DNA of 64,000 nt from Bacillus sp. DTU_2020_1000418_1_SI_GHA_SEK_038 (lineage in GTDB: Bacteria; Bacillota; Bacilli; Bacillales; Cytobacillaceae). Shown in pieces: positions 18,214-26,214 of this stretch. The position numbers and the translations under genes are program-made. Below the pieces are notes generated by a model, which saw only the letters and a program-made list of their open reading frames with translations, was not told where the DNA came from and did not search any database. Every line of letters begins with the position of its first letter. Position 1 is the first letter of the stretch. Location of the stretch: contig NZ_CP135435.1 of NCBI RefSeq assembly GCF_032341175.1, forward strand, positions 3,596,001-3,660,000. The letters are read 5' to 3'.

Positions 18214-19797
18214 CTACTTGAGACTTTCCAAGTCTGTAGTCTGGAAGTTAGATTGAGTTGCAAGCAGCATTAATTCAACAGCAAGGCGCTTAGGTGGAAG
18301 CATATAATCACTTCCTATTAAACTTTCAATTTTGGATAAGCGATGATATAAAGTTTGGCGGACAATAAATAGCTTCTTTGCAGTCTCGTTTTTCAGACAA
18401 TTACATTGCAGATAAACTTGTAATGTTACAATTAGTTGTCCATTATTTTTTGCATCGTAATCATAGAGGGGCTTTAAATAATTTTTAGCTAAATCCATAA
18501 TTGCTTTGTTTTTTTGAATTTGAAGAACTAATTGATGTATGTAAAGATCTTCATAAAAATAAGATAGCTGAAGAGCGTTTTTGCGGATTAATAAAGTATC
18601 ACGTGCAGTTTCACAGCTTTGATGGACTAATTTATAATCATTCATAATCTGCCCAACGGCAGTAGTGACCGATAGATTTATATAATTATTATTCTTTCTA
18701 AAGTTTCTGATTTTCTCAATGCAGTCTATAATACGCTGTTTTGTATCATGTCCATATATATCTGCAATAACATAAATCAGCCTTTGATTTTCTTCTAATA
18801 AAAATAAAACGAACCCTTTATTTTCAAAAATGTTGCGGGAGTATAATTTATAATAATTTAAATCATATTCTTTTTTTGTATTCATTATTTGATCGATTAA
18901 TACAAAGTAAGAGCAATTTAATAAATTATGAAAACCCTGTTCCTGTAAGAAGTTAGTAATCACAGAATCTTCAACTGTTCCATCTAACCAAGACTCCAGT
19001 AATAGACGGGAGTGAATGTTTTGTTTCTCTTCTATATATAGACTGCGCAGCAAATATTGCGATAACGCAGTAACAGTTCGATCCAGTATTAATAATTCAA
19101 ACTCATTTATTGTTCGATTATTCGTGAAAATACAAACTTCTCCATAGCTTTCCTCTAATATATTTACTTCACATTTGGCAAATTGACTTCCTTCCCCTTT
19201 CTGTTCATATTTGTCCCTTAAGTTCTTATATACTTCATGTTTTTCATTTGGAATAAATAATGGCTGCTGCCCATTAATAATAAATGCGACGTTAATGTTT
19301 AAATATTTGTAAAGCTTCATTAAGATATGTTCATAATGTGTAATTTTCAATGTTAATTTGTTTATTTCTTGTGAATAATTTTCAAGCCGTTTGATCATTT
19401 CATACTGTTGATTTATTAACATACTATGTATTTCTTGTGTTATTTCAATAAATGGAACTATTTCATTAAACACAATAATCGGTAAATTATGTCGATTAGC
19501 CAACTCAATTACATTCTTTGGAACAGATTGAATATGTTCAACAAGTTCAATACATAAGGCAGCTGCTTCTTTTGTGATGAGCTGTTTTACAAATTTAAAT
19601 AGATTCTCTTCCGATATTAGTTGTATTCCCGTTGTTAATATTAATTCATTTCCCTTAATTAATGTCCCTATCTCTTTCGTTTCTAGTATATGAACCCACT
19701 TAATAGTATTCAACATCCCGCCATGACCAGCTACCACTTTGACATTTTGGAAATGGTTTCTATCAAATAAATCTTGAACGGTAAGCGAATAAGACAT
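18214..19797 (-). CDS. PucR-family regulator of the omega-amino acid operon
   Basis: A 527-residue PucR-type protein. The N-terminal PucR domain is at about 1-125 (LTVQDLFDRNHF, VVAGHGGMLNTIKWVHILET, GNELILTTG), with a middle region without obvious motifs and a C-terminal helix-turn-helix (about 460-510, NETAKKLFIVRQTLYHRLSKIE). Homologues beside beta-alanine or GABA genes act as activators. The ATG has GGGGAGGGG upstream. It lies directly upstream of the aminotransferase/dehydrogenase pair on the same strand, separated by 242 bp containing a shared motif. Confidence 0.83.
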   Translation of the reverse strand: MSYSLTVQDLFDRNHFQNVKVVAGHGGMLNTIKWVHILETKEIGTLIKGNELILTTGIQLISEENLFKFVKQLITKEAAALCIELVEHIQSVPKNVIELANRHNLPIIVFNEIVPFIEITQEIHSMLINQQYEMIKRLENYSQEINKLTLKITHYEHILMKLYKYLNINVAFIINGQQPLFIPNEKHEVYKNLRDKYEQKGEGSQFAKCEVNILEESYGEVCIFTNNRTINEFELLILDRTVTALSQYLLRSLYIEEKQNIHSRLLLESWLDGTVEDSVITNFLQEQGFHNLLNCSYFVLIDQIMNTKKEYDLNYYKLYSRNIFENKGFVLFLLEENQRLIYVIADIYGHDTKQRIIDCIEKIRNFRKNNNYINLSVTTAVGQIMNDYKLVHQSCETARDTLLIRKNALQLSYFYEDLYIHQLVLQIQKNKAIMDLAKNYLKPLYDYDAKNNGQLIVTLQVYLQCNCLKNETAKKLFIVRQTLYHRLSKIESLIGSDYMLPPKRLAVELMLLATQSNFQTTDLESLK

Positions 19798-19842
19798 ATT
19801 TTCCCCTCCCCGGAGTTTATCATGTTTTATACAGAGAATATA

Positions 19843-19858
19843 ACATAATGTAAAACGT
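19843..19858. promoter_or_regulatory. Shared 16-bp motif upstream of the PucR-like gene
   Basis: ACATAATGTAAAACGT, 46 bp upstream of the regulator's start. It is nearly identical to the motif at 18033-18048, which suggests autoregulation. Confidence 0.5.
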
Positions 19859-20139
19859 CAAAGGGAACTTCTTTACTTTATATTATATAAGGCTGTTAAA
19901 AAGCAATGTAATATTTTTATAGATTTATTTATGTCAGGGAGGATGAGTAAATGCCTCCGATCCTATATTAATAAACAGCTTTTTTAAAACTGCAAACATT
20001 AACGCACCTTAATTGCCAATACCCCAATTAGTTCAATTGAAGAGCCGCTACATAAATTTGATGCCACTTTTAAAAAGACTAAAGACGGACAATTTCTTTA
20101 TATTTAAATGTGCGAATTATCCATTCTTAGCTTTTGAAA
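19859..20139. other. AT-rich intergenic stretch, no feature recognised
   Basis: Between the PucR-like gene's promoter region and the sodC terminator. An open frame exists on the plus strand at 20013-20270, but it runs antisense into sodC, lacks a ribosome site and looks non-coding. Confidence 0.5.
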
Positions 20140-20169
20140 AAGACCTTTCCCATTATCCGGAAAGGTCTT
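20140..20169 (-). terminator. Terminator of sodC
   Basis: AAGACCTTTCC and GGAAAGGTCTT, an 11-bp stem with an 8-nt loop; TTTTTC follows on the minus strand. Confidence 0.88.
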
Positions 20170-20176
20170 ATTTATT

Positions 20177-20698
20177 CTATTTTTTCTTATCCTTAGAAAT
20201 AGACCCACACGCAATCCGATCACCGGAATCACCTGCCGGCTGTGTCATTCCGTCATCCTTGCCATCATGAATCACAATAGAGGTTCCGTCTTTCGTTAAT
20301 AATGATTGTTTCCCTTCCTTAAGTGAAACTTGTGGAGCCATAATCTCATCCTTTACCTTTCCATCCTCCCCTACAATAAGGTTGGGAAGGTCACCAGCAT
20401 GGGCCCCTTTAGGGTGAAGCAGACCGTGCTCCTTTTCTTCAGGATTAAAATGATTTCCCGCGGACTTGAAATCCGGGGGTTCACATTTCGAGTTTTCATG
20501 AATATGCATAGCATGCTCACCTGGAGGCAAGCCCTCCAAATTCAAAGTTAGTTTGACCCCTTTTGCCTGCTCCTCCAAGTTGATCGTTCCCAAAGAGTCT
20601 CCAACAGCATTAAACATTTCAACATCCAAATTTCTGATATTTTCTTCTCCACACCCTGTTAAAATAAAAAATGGGAGTAATAACCAAGCTTTTTTCAT
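20177..20698 (-). CDS. sodC: Cu/Zn superoxide dismutase-like lipoprotein
   Basis: A 173-residue exported protein. The signal peptide (MKKAWLLLPFFIL) ends in the lipobox LTGC with Cys16, so it is predicted to be membrane-anchored outside the cell. The SodC fold is shown by the copper-ligand motif HAMHIHENSKCE, the zinc-loop histidines in GNHFNPEEKEHGLLHPKGAHAGDLPNL (split across the loop), and a late IVIHDGKDD followed by GDRIACG. The metal ligands appear present, whereas some Bacillus YojM proteins lack one, so activity is plausible. The start at 20698 fits the signal peptide; longer frames do not. Confidence 0.88.
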   Translation of the reverse strand: MKKAWLLLPFFILTGCGEENIRNLDVEMFNAVGDSLGTINLEEQAKGVKLTLNLEGLPPGEHAMHIHENSKCEPPDFKSAGNHFNPEEKEHGLLHPKGAHAGDLPNLIVGEDGKVKDEIMAPQVSLKEGKQSLLTKDGTSIVIHDGKDDGMTQPAGDSGDRIACGSISKDKKK

Positions 20699-20804
20699 GT
20701 TAAATAAACTCCTATCAAACAAATTCTTCCACTAGTATCACCATATACGCCCTTTGATAAACAAATAAACGGCAGGTCAATCCATTTCAAATTTAATCGA
20801 AAAA

Positions 20805-20834
20805 AATAACCAAATCATAGTCGATTTGGTTATT
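20805..20834 (-). terminator. Terminator of the small membrane protein gene
   Basis: AATAACCAAATC and GATTTGGTTATT around a 6-nt loop; TTTTTT follows on the minus strand. Confidence 0.88.
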
Positions 20835-20845
20835 CCCTACTTTTA

Positions 20846-21058
20846 TTAAATTTTCTCGTCAGTGCTATTCACTTGGTTCATAATTCGATCCTCAAGTTCC
20901 TTCGCCTTGACCGCTTCACGTTTTGAAATCCGTAAAATGAATCGAAAGGTTAAAACGCATAAGATAAAGAAAATCGTAAAGCTGATGGCAGCAGGAAAAT
21001 ATTCTGATTTATCTTGAGGGAAATATAGAAACGTGGACATAACATACCATTGCAACAT
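20846..21058 (-). CDS. Small single-span membrane protein, unknown
   Basis: A 70-residue protein with one membrane helix (about 23-42, AAISFTIFFILCVLTFRFIL) followed by a basic then acidic tail (RISKREAVKAKELEDRI). The ATG at 21058 is chosen because AGAAAGGA lies 8 nt upstream; longer in-frame starts lack a ribosome site. It has its own terminator. I do not recognise the family. Confidence 0.7.
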   Translation of the reverse strand: MLQWYVMSTFLYFPQDKSEYFPAAISFTIFFILCVLTFRFILRISKREAVKAKELEDRIMNQVNSTDEKI

Positions 21059-21208
21059 ATCAACTATCCTTTCTGCAAAAATGCAGTGGTTCAATAATTA
21101 ATTATAACAACATTAACGGCATGTTCCAACATTTTTGCCATAGGAAGGAATCTCCTTATTTTTAACAAGCTTCTCACTTTCAGGAAAAATCCCCCCCCAA
21201 TTACATAA

Positions 21209-21364
21209 TTGACTCAAGCATTCACCCGAAATGTCCATAATAGCTTCGATGACGGACATTTTGACTCAAGAATACAACTGAAATGTCCGTTATAGCCTCG
21301 ATGACGGACATTTTGGCTCAAGAATACACCTGAATTGTCCGTCATAACCTGAAGGACGGACATT
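21209..21364. repeat. Three contiguous 52-bp hairpin repeats
   Basis: Units at 21209-21260, 21261-21312 and 21313-21364, each exactly 52 bp. Each begins TTGACTCAAG or TTGGCTCAAG and contains an inverted repeat of AATGTCCGT / ACGGACATT (one arm imperfect in unit 1). They lie between a divergent small gene and kapB and end 84 bp before the kapB start. There are no unique spacers. The transcript would fold into three successive hairpins without T runs. Confidence 0.9.
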
Positions 21365-21447
21365 TATCTATATCTTTTTACTTTGTTTTTCCAATGAGGT
21401 GAGCCATAATGAATATACTAAGATCTATTAGGAAAGGAGAATTTTGT

Positions 21448-21828
21448 ATGGGAGATTTAACCGTTGGTGATAAAGTAACAGCAATTTATAAAACTGGAAA
21501 ATATATTGGAGAAATTACAGACATTCGGCCGCAGCACTTTCTTGTTCGAGTTCTAGCAGTGGCTAAACACCCGATGCAGGGTGATTTACATAATCCTAAA
21601 GATGCAAATGTTCAAATGTTTCATGAACGCCGTGCTTTAGCGTATCGGGAACAAACAAATGTTCCTAAACAAATGGTTAAACCTTTTGACGGCGAAGTCC
21701 CTGAATTTACAGCTTCTTTAAGAGAAGCATTAGATAAAATGAAACAGGACCTTCTAGAAGATGCCTCCCCTTGGGCAGAGCGCAGCTTAAGCAATATTGA
21801 AGCGCTAGAGAAGGATTATTTTAAATAA
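21448..21828 (+). CDS. kapB: KapB, kinase-associated sporulation protein
   Basis: A 126-residue protein matching KapB, which in B. subtilis is needed for the KinB route into the sporulation phosphorelay. It starts MGDLTVGDKVTAIYKTGKYIGEI and contains RVLAVAKHPMQGDLHNP and FHERRALAYREQTNVPK. ATG 21448 is chosen for its GGAAAGGAG ribosome site; an in-frame start at 21409 lacks one. In B. subtilis kapB follows kinB; here the upstream gene is an unrelated divergent gene and three hairpin repeats. Confidence 0.9.
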   Translation: MGDLTVGDKVTAIYKTGKYIGEITDIRPQHFLVRVLAVAKHPMQGDLHNPKDANVQMFHERRALAYREQTNVPKQMVKPFDGEVPEFTASLREALDKMKQDLLEDASPWAERSLSNIEALEKDYFK

Positions 21829-21833
21829 AAAAC

Positions 21834-21868
21834 AAAAGCCAAATCGTTTCATATGCGATTTGGCTTTT
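21834..21868. terminator. Bidirectional terminator between kapB and kapD
   Basis: AAAAGCCAAATCG and CGATTTGGCTTTT, a 13-bp stem with A/T flanks in both directions. Confidence 0.92.
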
Positions 21869-22489
21869 TTATGCAAATTTATTTAATAGCTTGGAAAAAT
21901 CTACCCGGTCCCCGATCGTAGTCGGTTCAGGCTTTCCAAGGTATTTCTTATCTTTTTCTACTAATCTGAAAATATTATAAGTAGTCATGGCATCATCGAG
22001 AGCACGATGATGTTTTCCGGTGCCTTCCTTGCCATATTCCTGGACGGCCTTCCATAATCCTGTTTGATTCTGATCACCAAAAAAACGTTTGTATTCCATT
22101 GATAAATCCACTTCCTTCCCTTTAAAAGGAAAAGGAATGCCAACCTGTTGACAATTATTTCGAAGAACCCTCATATCCATATTCCCCCATGTAATGATAG
22201 GACATGGCTGGTTTCCACTCATTTCCTTCATCTTTTTGACCAGTTCTATAAAGGAAATCCCTTGATCTACCTGCTCTTGTGAAATATGAAGGAATGATTT
22301 ACACCGTTCTGATAACTTTGGAAAGCGAACTGGAGAAACGAAGGAAGAAAATTGATCAAGAATTTGGTCATTGGTTACTGAAACAATTCCGGCTTCAATA
22401 ATTTCTGGATAGAAGCCTTTGTATCTGCCATTCTTTTCAGGCATGGTAAATTCAAAGTCAATAAATAAATAACGACACTCTTCCCCCAT
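21869..22489 (-). CDS. kapD: KapD, DEDD-family 3'-5' exonuclease
   Basis: A 206-residue exonuclease-fold protein. The DEDDh motifs are visible: exo I LFIDFEFTMPE (about 8-18), exo II with NMDMRVLRNNC (about 102-112), and exo III HHRALDDAMTTYNIF (about 167-181). In B. subtilis KapD inhibits the KinA pathway to sporulation when overproduced. The substrate is not known. The start is ATG 22489 with GAAGGTG upstream. It is convergent with kapB. Confidence 0.92.
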   Translation of the reverse strand: MGEECRYLFIDFEFTMPEKNGRYKGFYPEIIEAGIVSVTNDQILDQFSSFVSPVRFPKLSERCKSFLHISQEQVDQGISFIELVKKMKEMSGNQPCPIITWGNMDMRVLRNNCQQVGIPFPFKGKEVDLSMEYKRFFGDQNQTGLWKAVQEYGKEGTGKHHRALDDAMTTYNIFRLVEKDKKYLGKPEPTTIGDRVDFSKLLNKFA

Positions 22490-22516
22490 GTTTACACCTT
22501 CTTTCTTAAGAAATGC

Positions 22517-22632
22517 GGAAGCGCCTTGATCAGCCCCGACAAGCATAAGACAAGCCGGCTGGAAGGTTGTTCTTTAACCTTCTTGACGGATTGGCTTATG
22601 ACCTCGAGGGGCTAGGCGCTGGAGCTAGACAG
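22517..22632. repeat. Palindromic intergenic repeat element, copy 2
   Basis: Inverted relative to copy 1 at 4602-4718. Read on the minus strand it begins GTCTAGCTCCAGCGCCTAG and ends GGCGCTTCCGC, and most of its length is similar to copy 1 by eye. It starts 28 bp upstream of the kapD start, so it is either in the kapD leader or between the divergent kapD and pbpD promoters. The remaining 22633-22814 stretch holds the pbpD promoter region, without a clear consensus. Confidence 0.85.
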
Positions 22633-22814
22633 TTCTCTAACTCGAGATAACTTTTTACCTTCCTAATTGAAATAAACGCACGTCATTTCCACTATTATAC
22701 CATGGAATTTTTTAATTTTTCTGGGTAATTTCATTTTTAAAGAATTTTTATTTGTGTGATTCTGCTGTAGAATAGAGTTGAAAATCGGTAAGTGCTTTAG
22801 GAGGGAGATGGGCA

Positions 22815-24677
22815 TTGCGTACATTAACCGGATATTTGATCATAGCTGCCTTGGTTCCTTGCTTCCTTTTGCTTATTTTTGCATCTGGTTCTGAAATAAC
22901 CAAGGTAAAAAGCTTTCACCACGTATTAGAAGAAAAAATCAATATTAAGGAGATATCCTTGTCGCAAGCCTCCTATATGAAAGCACAGAACGGCACCATT
23001 ATTTCGGAAATTCATCGACCGTATAACCGAATAAACCTGGAATTTACGGAGATTCCTCCCTTCCTAATTCAATTATTTATCGTTTCTGAGGATCAGCATT
23101 TTTACGATCATGTTGGCTTTGATTTAACATCCATTGGACGTGCCTTGGCGATTAATATGAAGTCAAATGAGATTGAACAAGGGGCAAGCACCATTACGCA
23201 GCAACTGGCAAGAAACCTTTTTCTTAACAATGAAAAATCCTATAACCGCAAACTTAGCGAGCTTCTTTACTCTTATGAGATTGAACGGAAATATACAAAG
23301 GAAGAAATTCTAAAGCTATATATAAATGCCATCTATTTTCAAAATGGAGCCTATGGCATTGAAGCTGCCTCCGAGCTTTATTTTCAAAAAAAGACGAAGG
23401 AGCTTTCGAAAGCAGAGCTTGCATTTTTGGCTGCAATCCCAAATAATCCTTCTCTTTATAATCCGGTAAATAACTTTGAGCAGACGAAAGAGAGACAGGA
23501 AAGATTAATCGATCAACTCAGCAATCACCAAGTGATCACAGCACAGGAAGGGGAGAAAATCAAAAGTGAACCTATACTATTAAGTATGAAGGAACGAACT
23601 GATTTATTTCCTGACTACGTTACATATGCAGAGGCCGAGCTAAAGGAATTGATCGGGCTGCAGGAAGGATTTACGAGTAAATTATTATCAGCTAAAACGG
23701 AGAAAGAGAAAAATGAACTGGATATAAAGCTCGATAAACGGCTGGAGGAAGTTGTAGCATCAGGCATTATTATTGAGACAGCCCTGGATACAGCTATCCA
23801 AAATCGCGCAAAAAATGCGGTCACTCGAAACTTGCCCTACCCTGAAATCCAGGGGGCTGCAGCAGTCATAGATCATGAAACCCATCAGCTTGTTGCACTT
23901 GTAGGGGGAAAGGAATACAAGAAACATGATTTTAATAGAGGATTTCAAGCCTACCGGCAGCCAGGCTCTGCGATCAAGCCACTCCTTGTCTATGCACCTT
24001 ATTTCGAAAGAACGCATGCATCATTAGGGAAAAAAATTAATGCAAATTCCTTTTGTAAAAATGGTTATTGCCCGCAAAATTATGGAGGCGGCCAATATGG
24101 CACCGTCACGTTAGAACAGGCATTTATACACTCTTATAATACTCCTGCTGTTAGAATCTTAGATACTATCGGAATTTCAAATGGATTTAAAGACCTAGCA
24201 AACTTTCATTTCCGCATGGTGTCTAAATCCGATTATACTCTAGCTGCAGCAATTGGGGGATTTTCATACGGGATGACTCCACTTGAGCTTACGTCAGCTT
24301 ATACAGTGTTTGCCAATGACGGTCAGTATCAGTCTGCAAGAGCCATTAAAAAGGTAACGAATACGAATGGCGAGCTTCTCTATAGCTGGAGTGATCCAAA
24401 GATTCAGGTGTGGAACAAGGATACGACTGACAAGGTGAGACAGCTACTGAGAAAAACGGTTCAAAACGGGACGGCACGAAAAGCCTATTTATCTACCGGA
24501 TATTCAGGTGGAAAAACAGGAACAACAAATGATTATAAAGATTATTGGTTTATCGGATTAACTGATCAATACACTGCTGGCGTATGGGTTGGAAAGGATA
24601 TGCCCGAAAATATTGCTTATCTGGAATCAGCTGCCCCTCAGCAGCATATTTGGAAGGAAATAATGTCAGAACACTGA
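22815..24677 (+). CDS. pbpD: Class A penicillin-binding protein 4
   Basis: A bifunctional peptidoglycan polymerase/cross-linker, 620 residues. An N-terminal membrane anchor (about 5-24) is followed by the GT51 glycosyltransferase domain (about 60-235) with SEDQHFYDHVGFD (catalytic Glu about 92), the QGASTITQQLARNLF block and the KEEILKLYINAIYFQNGAYGIEAA block. The transpeptidase domain carries the SxxK serine at about 385 (PGSAIKP), SYNTP and GGKTGTTNDYKDYWF. The start is TTG with AGGAGGGAG upstream; the nearby ATG at 22808 is out of frame. It lies next to kapD. Confidence 0.95.
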   Translation: MRTLTGYLIIAALVPCFLLLIFASGSEITKVKSFHHVLEEKINIKEISLSQASYMKAQNGTIISEIHRPYNRINLEFTEIPPFLIQLFIVSEDQHFYDHVGFDLTSIGRALAINMKSNEIEQGASTITQQLARNLFLNNEKSYNRKLSELLYSYEIERKYTKEEILKLYINAIYFQNGAYGIEAASELYFQKKTKELSKAELAFLAAIPNNPSLYNPVNNFEQTKERQERLIDQLSNHQVITAQEGEKIKSEPILLSMKERTDLFPDYVTYAEAELKELIGLQEGFTSKLLSAKTEKEKNELDIKLDKRLEEVVASGIIIETALDTAIQNRAKNAVTRNLPYPEIQGAAAVIDHETHQLVALVGGKEYKKHDFNRGFQAYRQPGSAIKPLLVYAPYFERTHASLGKKINANSFCKNGYCPQNYGGGQYGTVTLEQAFIHSYNTPAVRILDTIGISNGFKDLANFHFRMVSKSDYTLAAAIGGFSYGMTPLELTSAYTVFANDGQYQSARAIKKVTNTNGELLYSWSDPKIQVWNKDTTDKVRQLLRKTVQNGTARKAYLSTGYSGGKTGTTNDYKDYWFIGLTDQYTAGVWVGKDMPENIAYLESAAPQQHIWKEIMSEH

Positions 24678-24713
24678 AGAGGCCTCCTTTCTCATGAATG
24701 GGGCCCTTCTCTT

Positions 24714-25271
24714 TTATATTGGTAAGCTTGCGATAAGGCTGTTATACACCTTAACAATAAGGTAGATAACACCAGAAATAAAACTAGACCAGAAAAGCAC
24801 CTGGAAAAAGATAAGTCCGACAAGATCCAGATAAGATAAAGATGAGCTGACCTTGTAGACAAAATACAAGAAGTAAAGAGCCGTTGTAGCTGCAAAAATA
24901 ACGCCAATCCCAATAAAGCTGTTCATACTTATTAATGATAAGAAGCTTCCCACAAAGAATATTACTGCCCCGCTCCGAATTTGCTTCAAGCTATCCCCTT
25001 CTGAGTCTTTAGAAAAGAATAAAAGAGATAGCTCGTTTATTGTATCCGCAATCAGCTTCAAAGCAGAAAATACCATAAAAAATAAAAGCAAAAGAAGAAT
25101 AATCAGCGAAAGCTTAATCCCGCCATCTGAAAAAAACTCCAACATTCCTGTGTAGATTCCAGATTTCTTAAGAAATTCAATTAAAACCTTTTCAACCCTT
25201 ATCGAAAGAGAAAGACTAAACAAAATGATGGAAAGGAGCGGAAAATAGCTCATAAAGTATGTATTTCTCAT
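24714..25271 (-). CDS. yufK: YufK-like membrane protein (DUF5366)
   Basis: A 185-residue hydrophobic protein with about five membrane helices (roughly 7-25, 50-75, 98-118, 120-140, 150-178). The N-terminus MRNTYFMSYFPLLSIILFS and the nearby mrp operon fit the YufK/DUF5366 family, whose function is unknown. The family call rests on limited recognition. Confidence 0.6.
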   Translation of the reverse strand: MRNTYFMSYFPLLSIILFSLSLSIRVEKVLIEFLKKSGIYTGMLEFFSDGGIKLSLIILLLLLFFMVFSALKLIADTINELSLLFFSKDSEGDSLKQIRSGAVIFFVGSFLSLISMNSFIGIGVIFAATTALYFLYFVYKVSSSLSYLDLVGLIFFQVLFWSSFISGVIYLIVKVYNSLIASLPI

Positions 25272-25500
25272 GTATTCACCTTCGCTTAGTTCCTTCTAAA
25301 CAGACTGCACAAGGAACGATTCTTCATCCTTCATTATTACGGAACCCATGCATTTAGACAATAGCAGGAATTTTACAATATTCATAATTAAATAGATTTC
25401 CGTACATTCTTAAATTAACAGGCATCCATTTAGTACAAGATTCATTGAATCATATCATTAAGAAAGGAAGATTCACCTCAATGTATATGGAGGAATAGCT

Positions 25501-25527
25501 AGGAGGATGAGTCTATCTCATCCTCCT
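25501..25527. terminator. Inverted repeat at the end of the small secreted protein gene
   Basis: AGGAGGATGAG and CTCATCCTCCT, an 11-bp stem with a 5-nt loop. It overlaps the stop codon of the minus-strand gene at 25518. A T run is absent, so its role as terminator is uncertain. Confidence 0.5.
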
Positions 25528-25784
25528 ACTTTATCTACTGGCTTAATCCTGATATACTCCCTTGGACCAAAAGGCTTATTATTAAAATACTTTCCTGGAC
25601 CAAAAGGTTTGGTCTTATCCTCATTCACTCCATTATTGAGATTGCTAATTGGAAGTGTATTAAAATTTCCTTCTGGATATAAAAGTGGATCATTGATGTG
25701 CCGCTCTCCGTTACCATTTATTAACCATGCACTTATAAAGAGGATGATGAAGATTAAACATGAAGTGAAAATTTTTCTAGTCAA
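25518..25784 (-). CDS. Small secreted or membrane-anchored protein with KPFGP repeat, unknown
   Basis: An 88-residue product with an N-terminal hydrophobic segment (TRKIFTSCLIFIILFISAWL, about 2-21), probably an uncleaved anchor or signal peptide. The rest is Asn/Gly/Pro-rich and contains two KPFGP-x2-Y units about 12 residues apart (about 59-77). The start is TTG with AAGGTGG upstream. I do not recognise a family. It is supported by the signal-like N-terminus, the ribosome site and a flanking hairpin. Confidence 0.55.
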   Translation of the reverse strand: MTRKIFTSCLIFIILFISAWLINGNGERHINDPLLYPEGNFNTLPISNLNNGVNEDKTKPFGPGKYFNNKPFGPREYIRIKPVDKVGG

Positions 25785-26103
25785 AATTGCACACCACCTT
25801 AAAATCTAGGATGTGTATTCTTTAGGAGAATTATTCACGCAACAAAATAATGAATAAAAAACACACTGAAATCTCTTGATTTTATTTTGTTTCCGAGTAA
25901 TGAAAGAATGATTTTCAGCAGATCAATTCCAAGTTTAAACTCCCAAATACTGCTAATTTTCCCTAGGTAATTTCCCCCTGCTTAATAAAAAGCTAAGCAT
26001 TTTATTAAATTTTTTTCCTCTTTTAGACCTGTTTCTACCTATTTAATAATTTTTTAATAAAAAATAGAATATTGAAAATCCACGCAAAAAATGTCGATAT
26101 TCA
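25785..26103. other. AT-rich intergenic region upstream of the DUF1646 gene
   Basis: Very AT-rich and without a plausible ORF. A weak TGCTTA / TAAGCA stem followed by TTTTA is at about 25979-26003. The 3' end carries the promoter of the transporter leader described separately. Confidence 0.5.
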
Positions 26104-26214
26104 TGATATAATATAAAAGAAAAATGTCCATCGGCTGGTTTTAGGTATTCTCAAAAGTGGTCCCTTAGTCTATTTAATCGGATATACTATAATAGAATAG
26201 GATTGACAAACCTT
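26104..26214 (+). ncRNA. Leader RNA of the DUF1646 transporter gene, candidate Na+ riboswitch
   Basis: An extended -10 promoter TGATATAAT (26104-26112) would start a leader of about 95 nt. The leader contains ATGTCC (26124-26129), which can pair with GGATAT (26180-26185) to close a ~60-nt domain, and GGTTT, which can pair with AAACC just before the ATG. It is known that many bacterial DUF1646 genes carry the DUF1646-motif RNA, reported as a Na+ riboswitch. The match to that consensus could not be checked here, so the identification is from context. Confidence 0.4.

Noticed and set aside
20013..20270. 85-codon plus-strand frame
   Set aside because: It runs antisense into sodC and its terminator; no ribosome site.
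21209..21364. Possible CRISPR array
   Set aside because: The three units are contiguous 52-bp repeats without unique spacers, and no cas genes are present.
24678..24713. Terminator between pbpD and the YufK-like gene
   Set aside because: The GC-rich words do not pair well; no convincing stem with a T run was found.
26188..26193. TATAAT at 26188 as the main promoter of the DUF1646 gene
   Set aside because: It has no usable -35 at proper spacing, and the extended -10 at 26104-26112 is better; it cannot be fully excluded.
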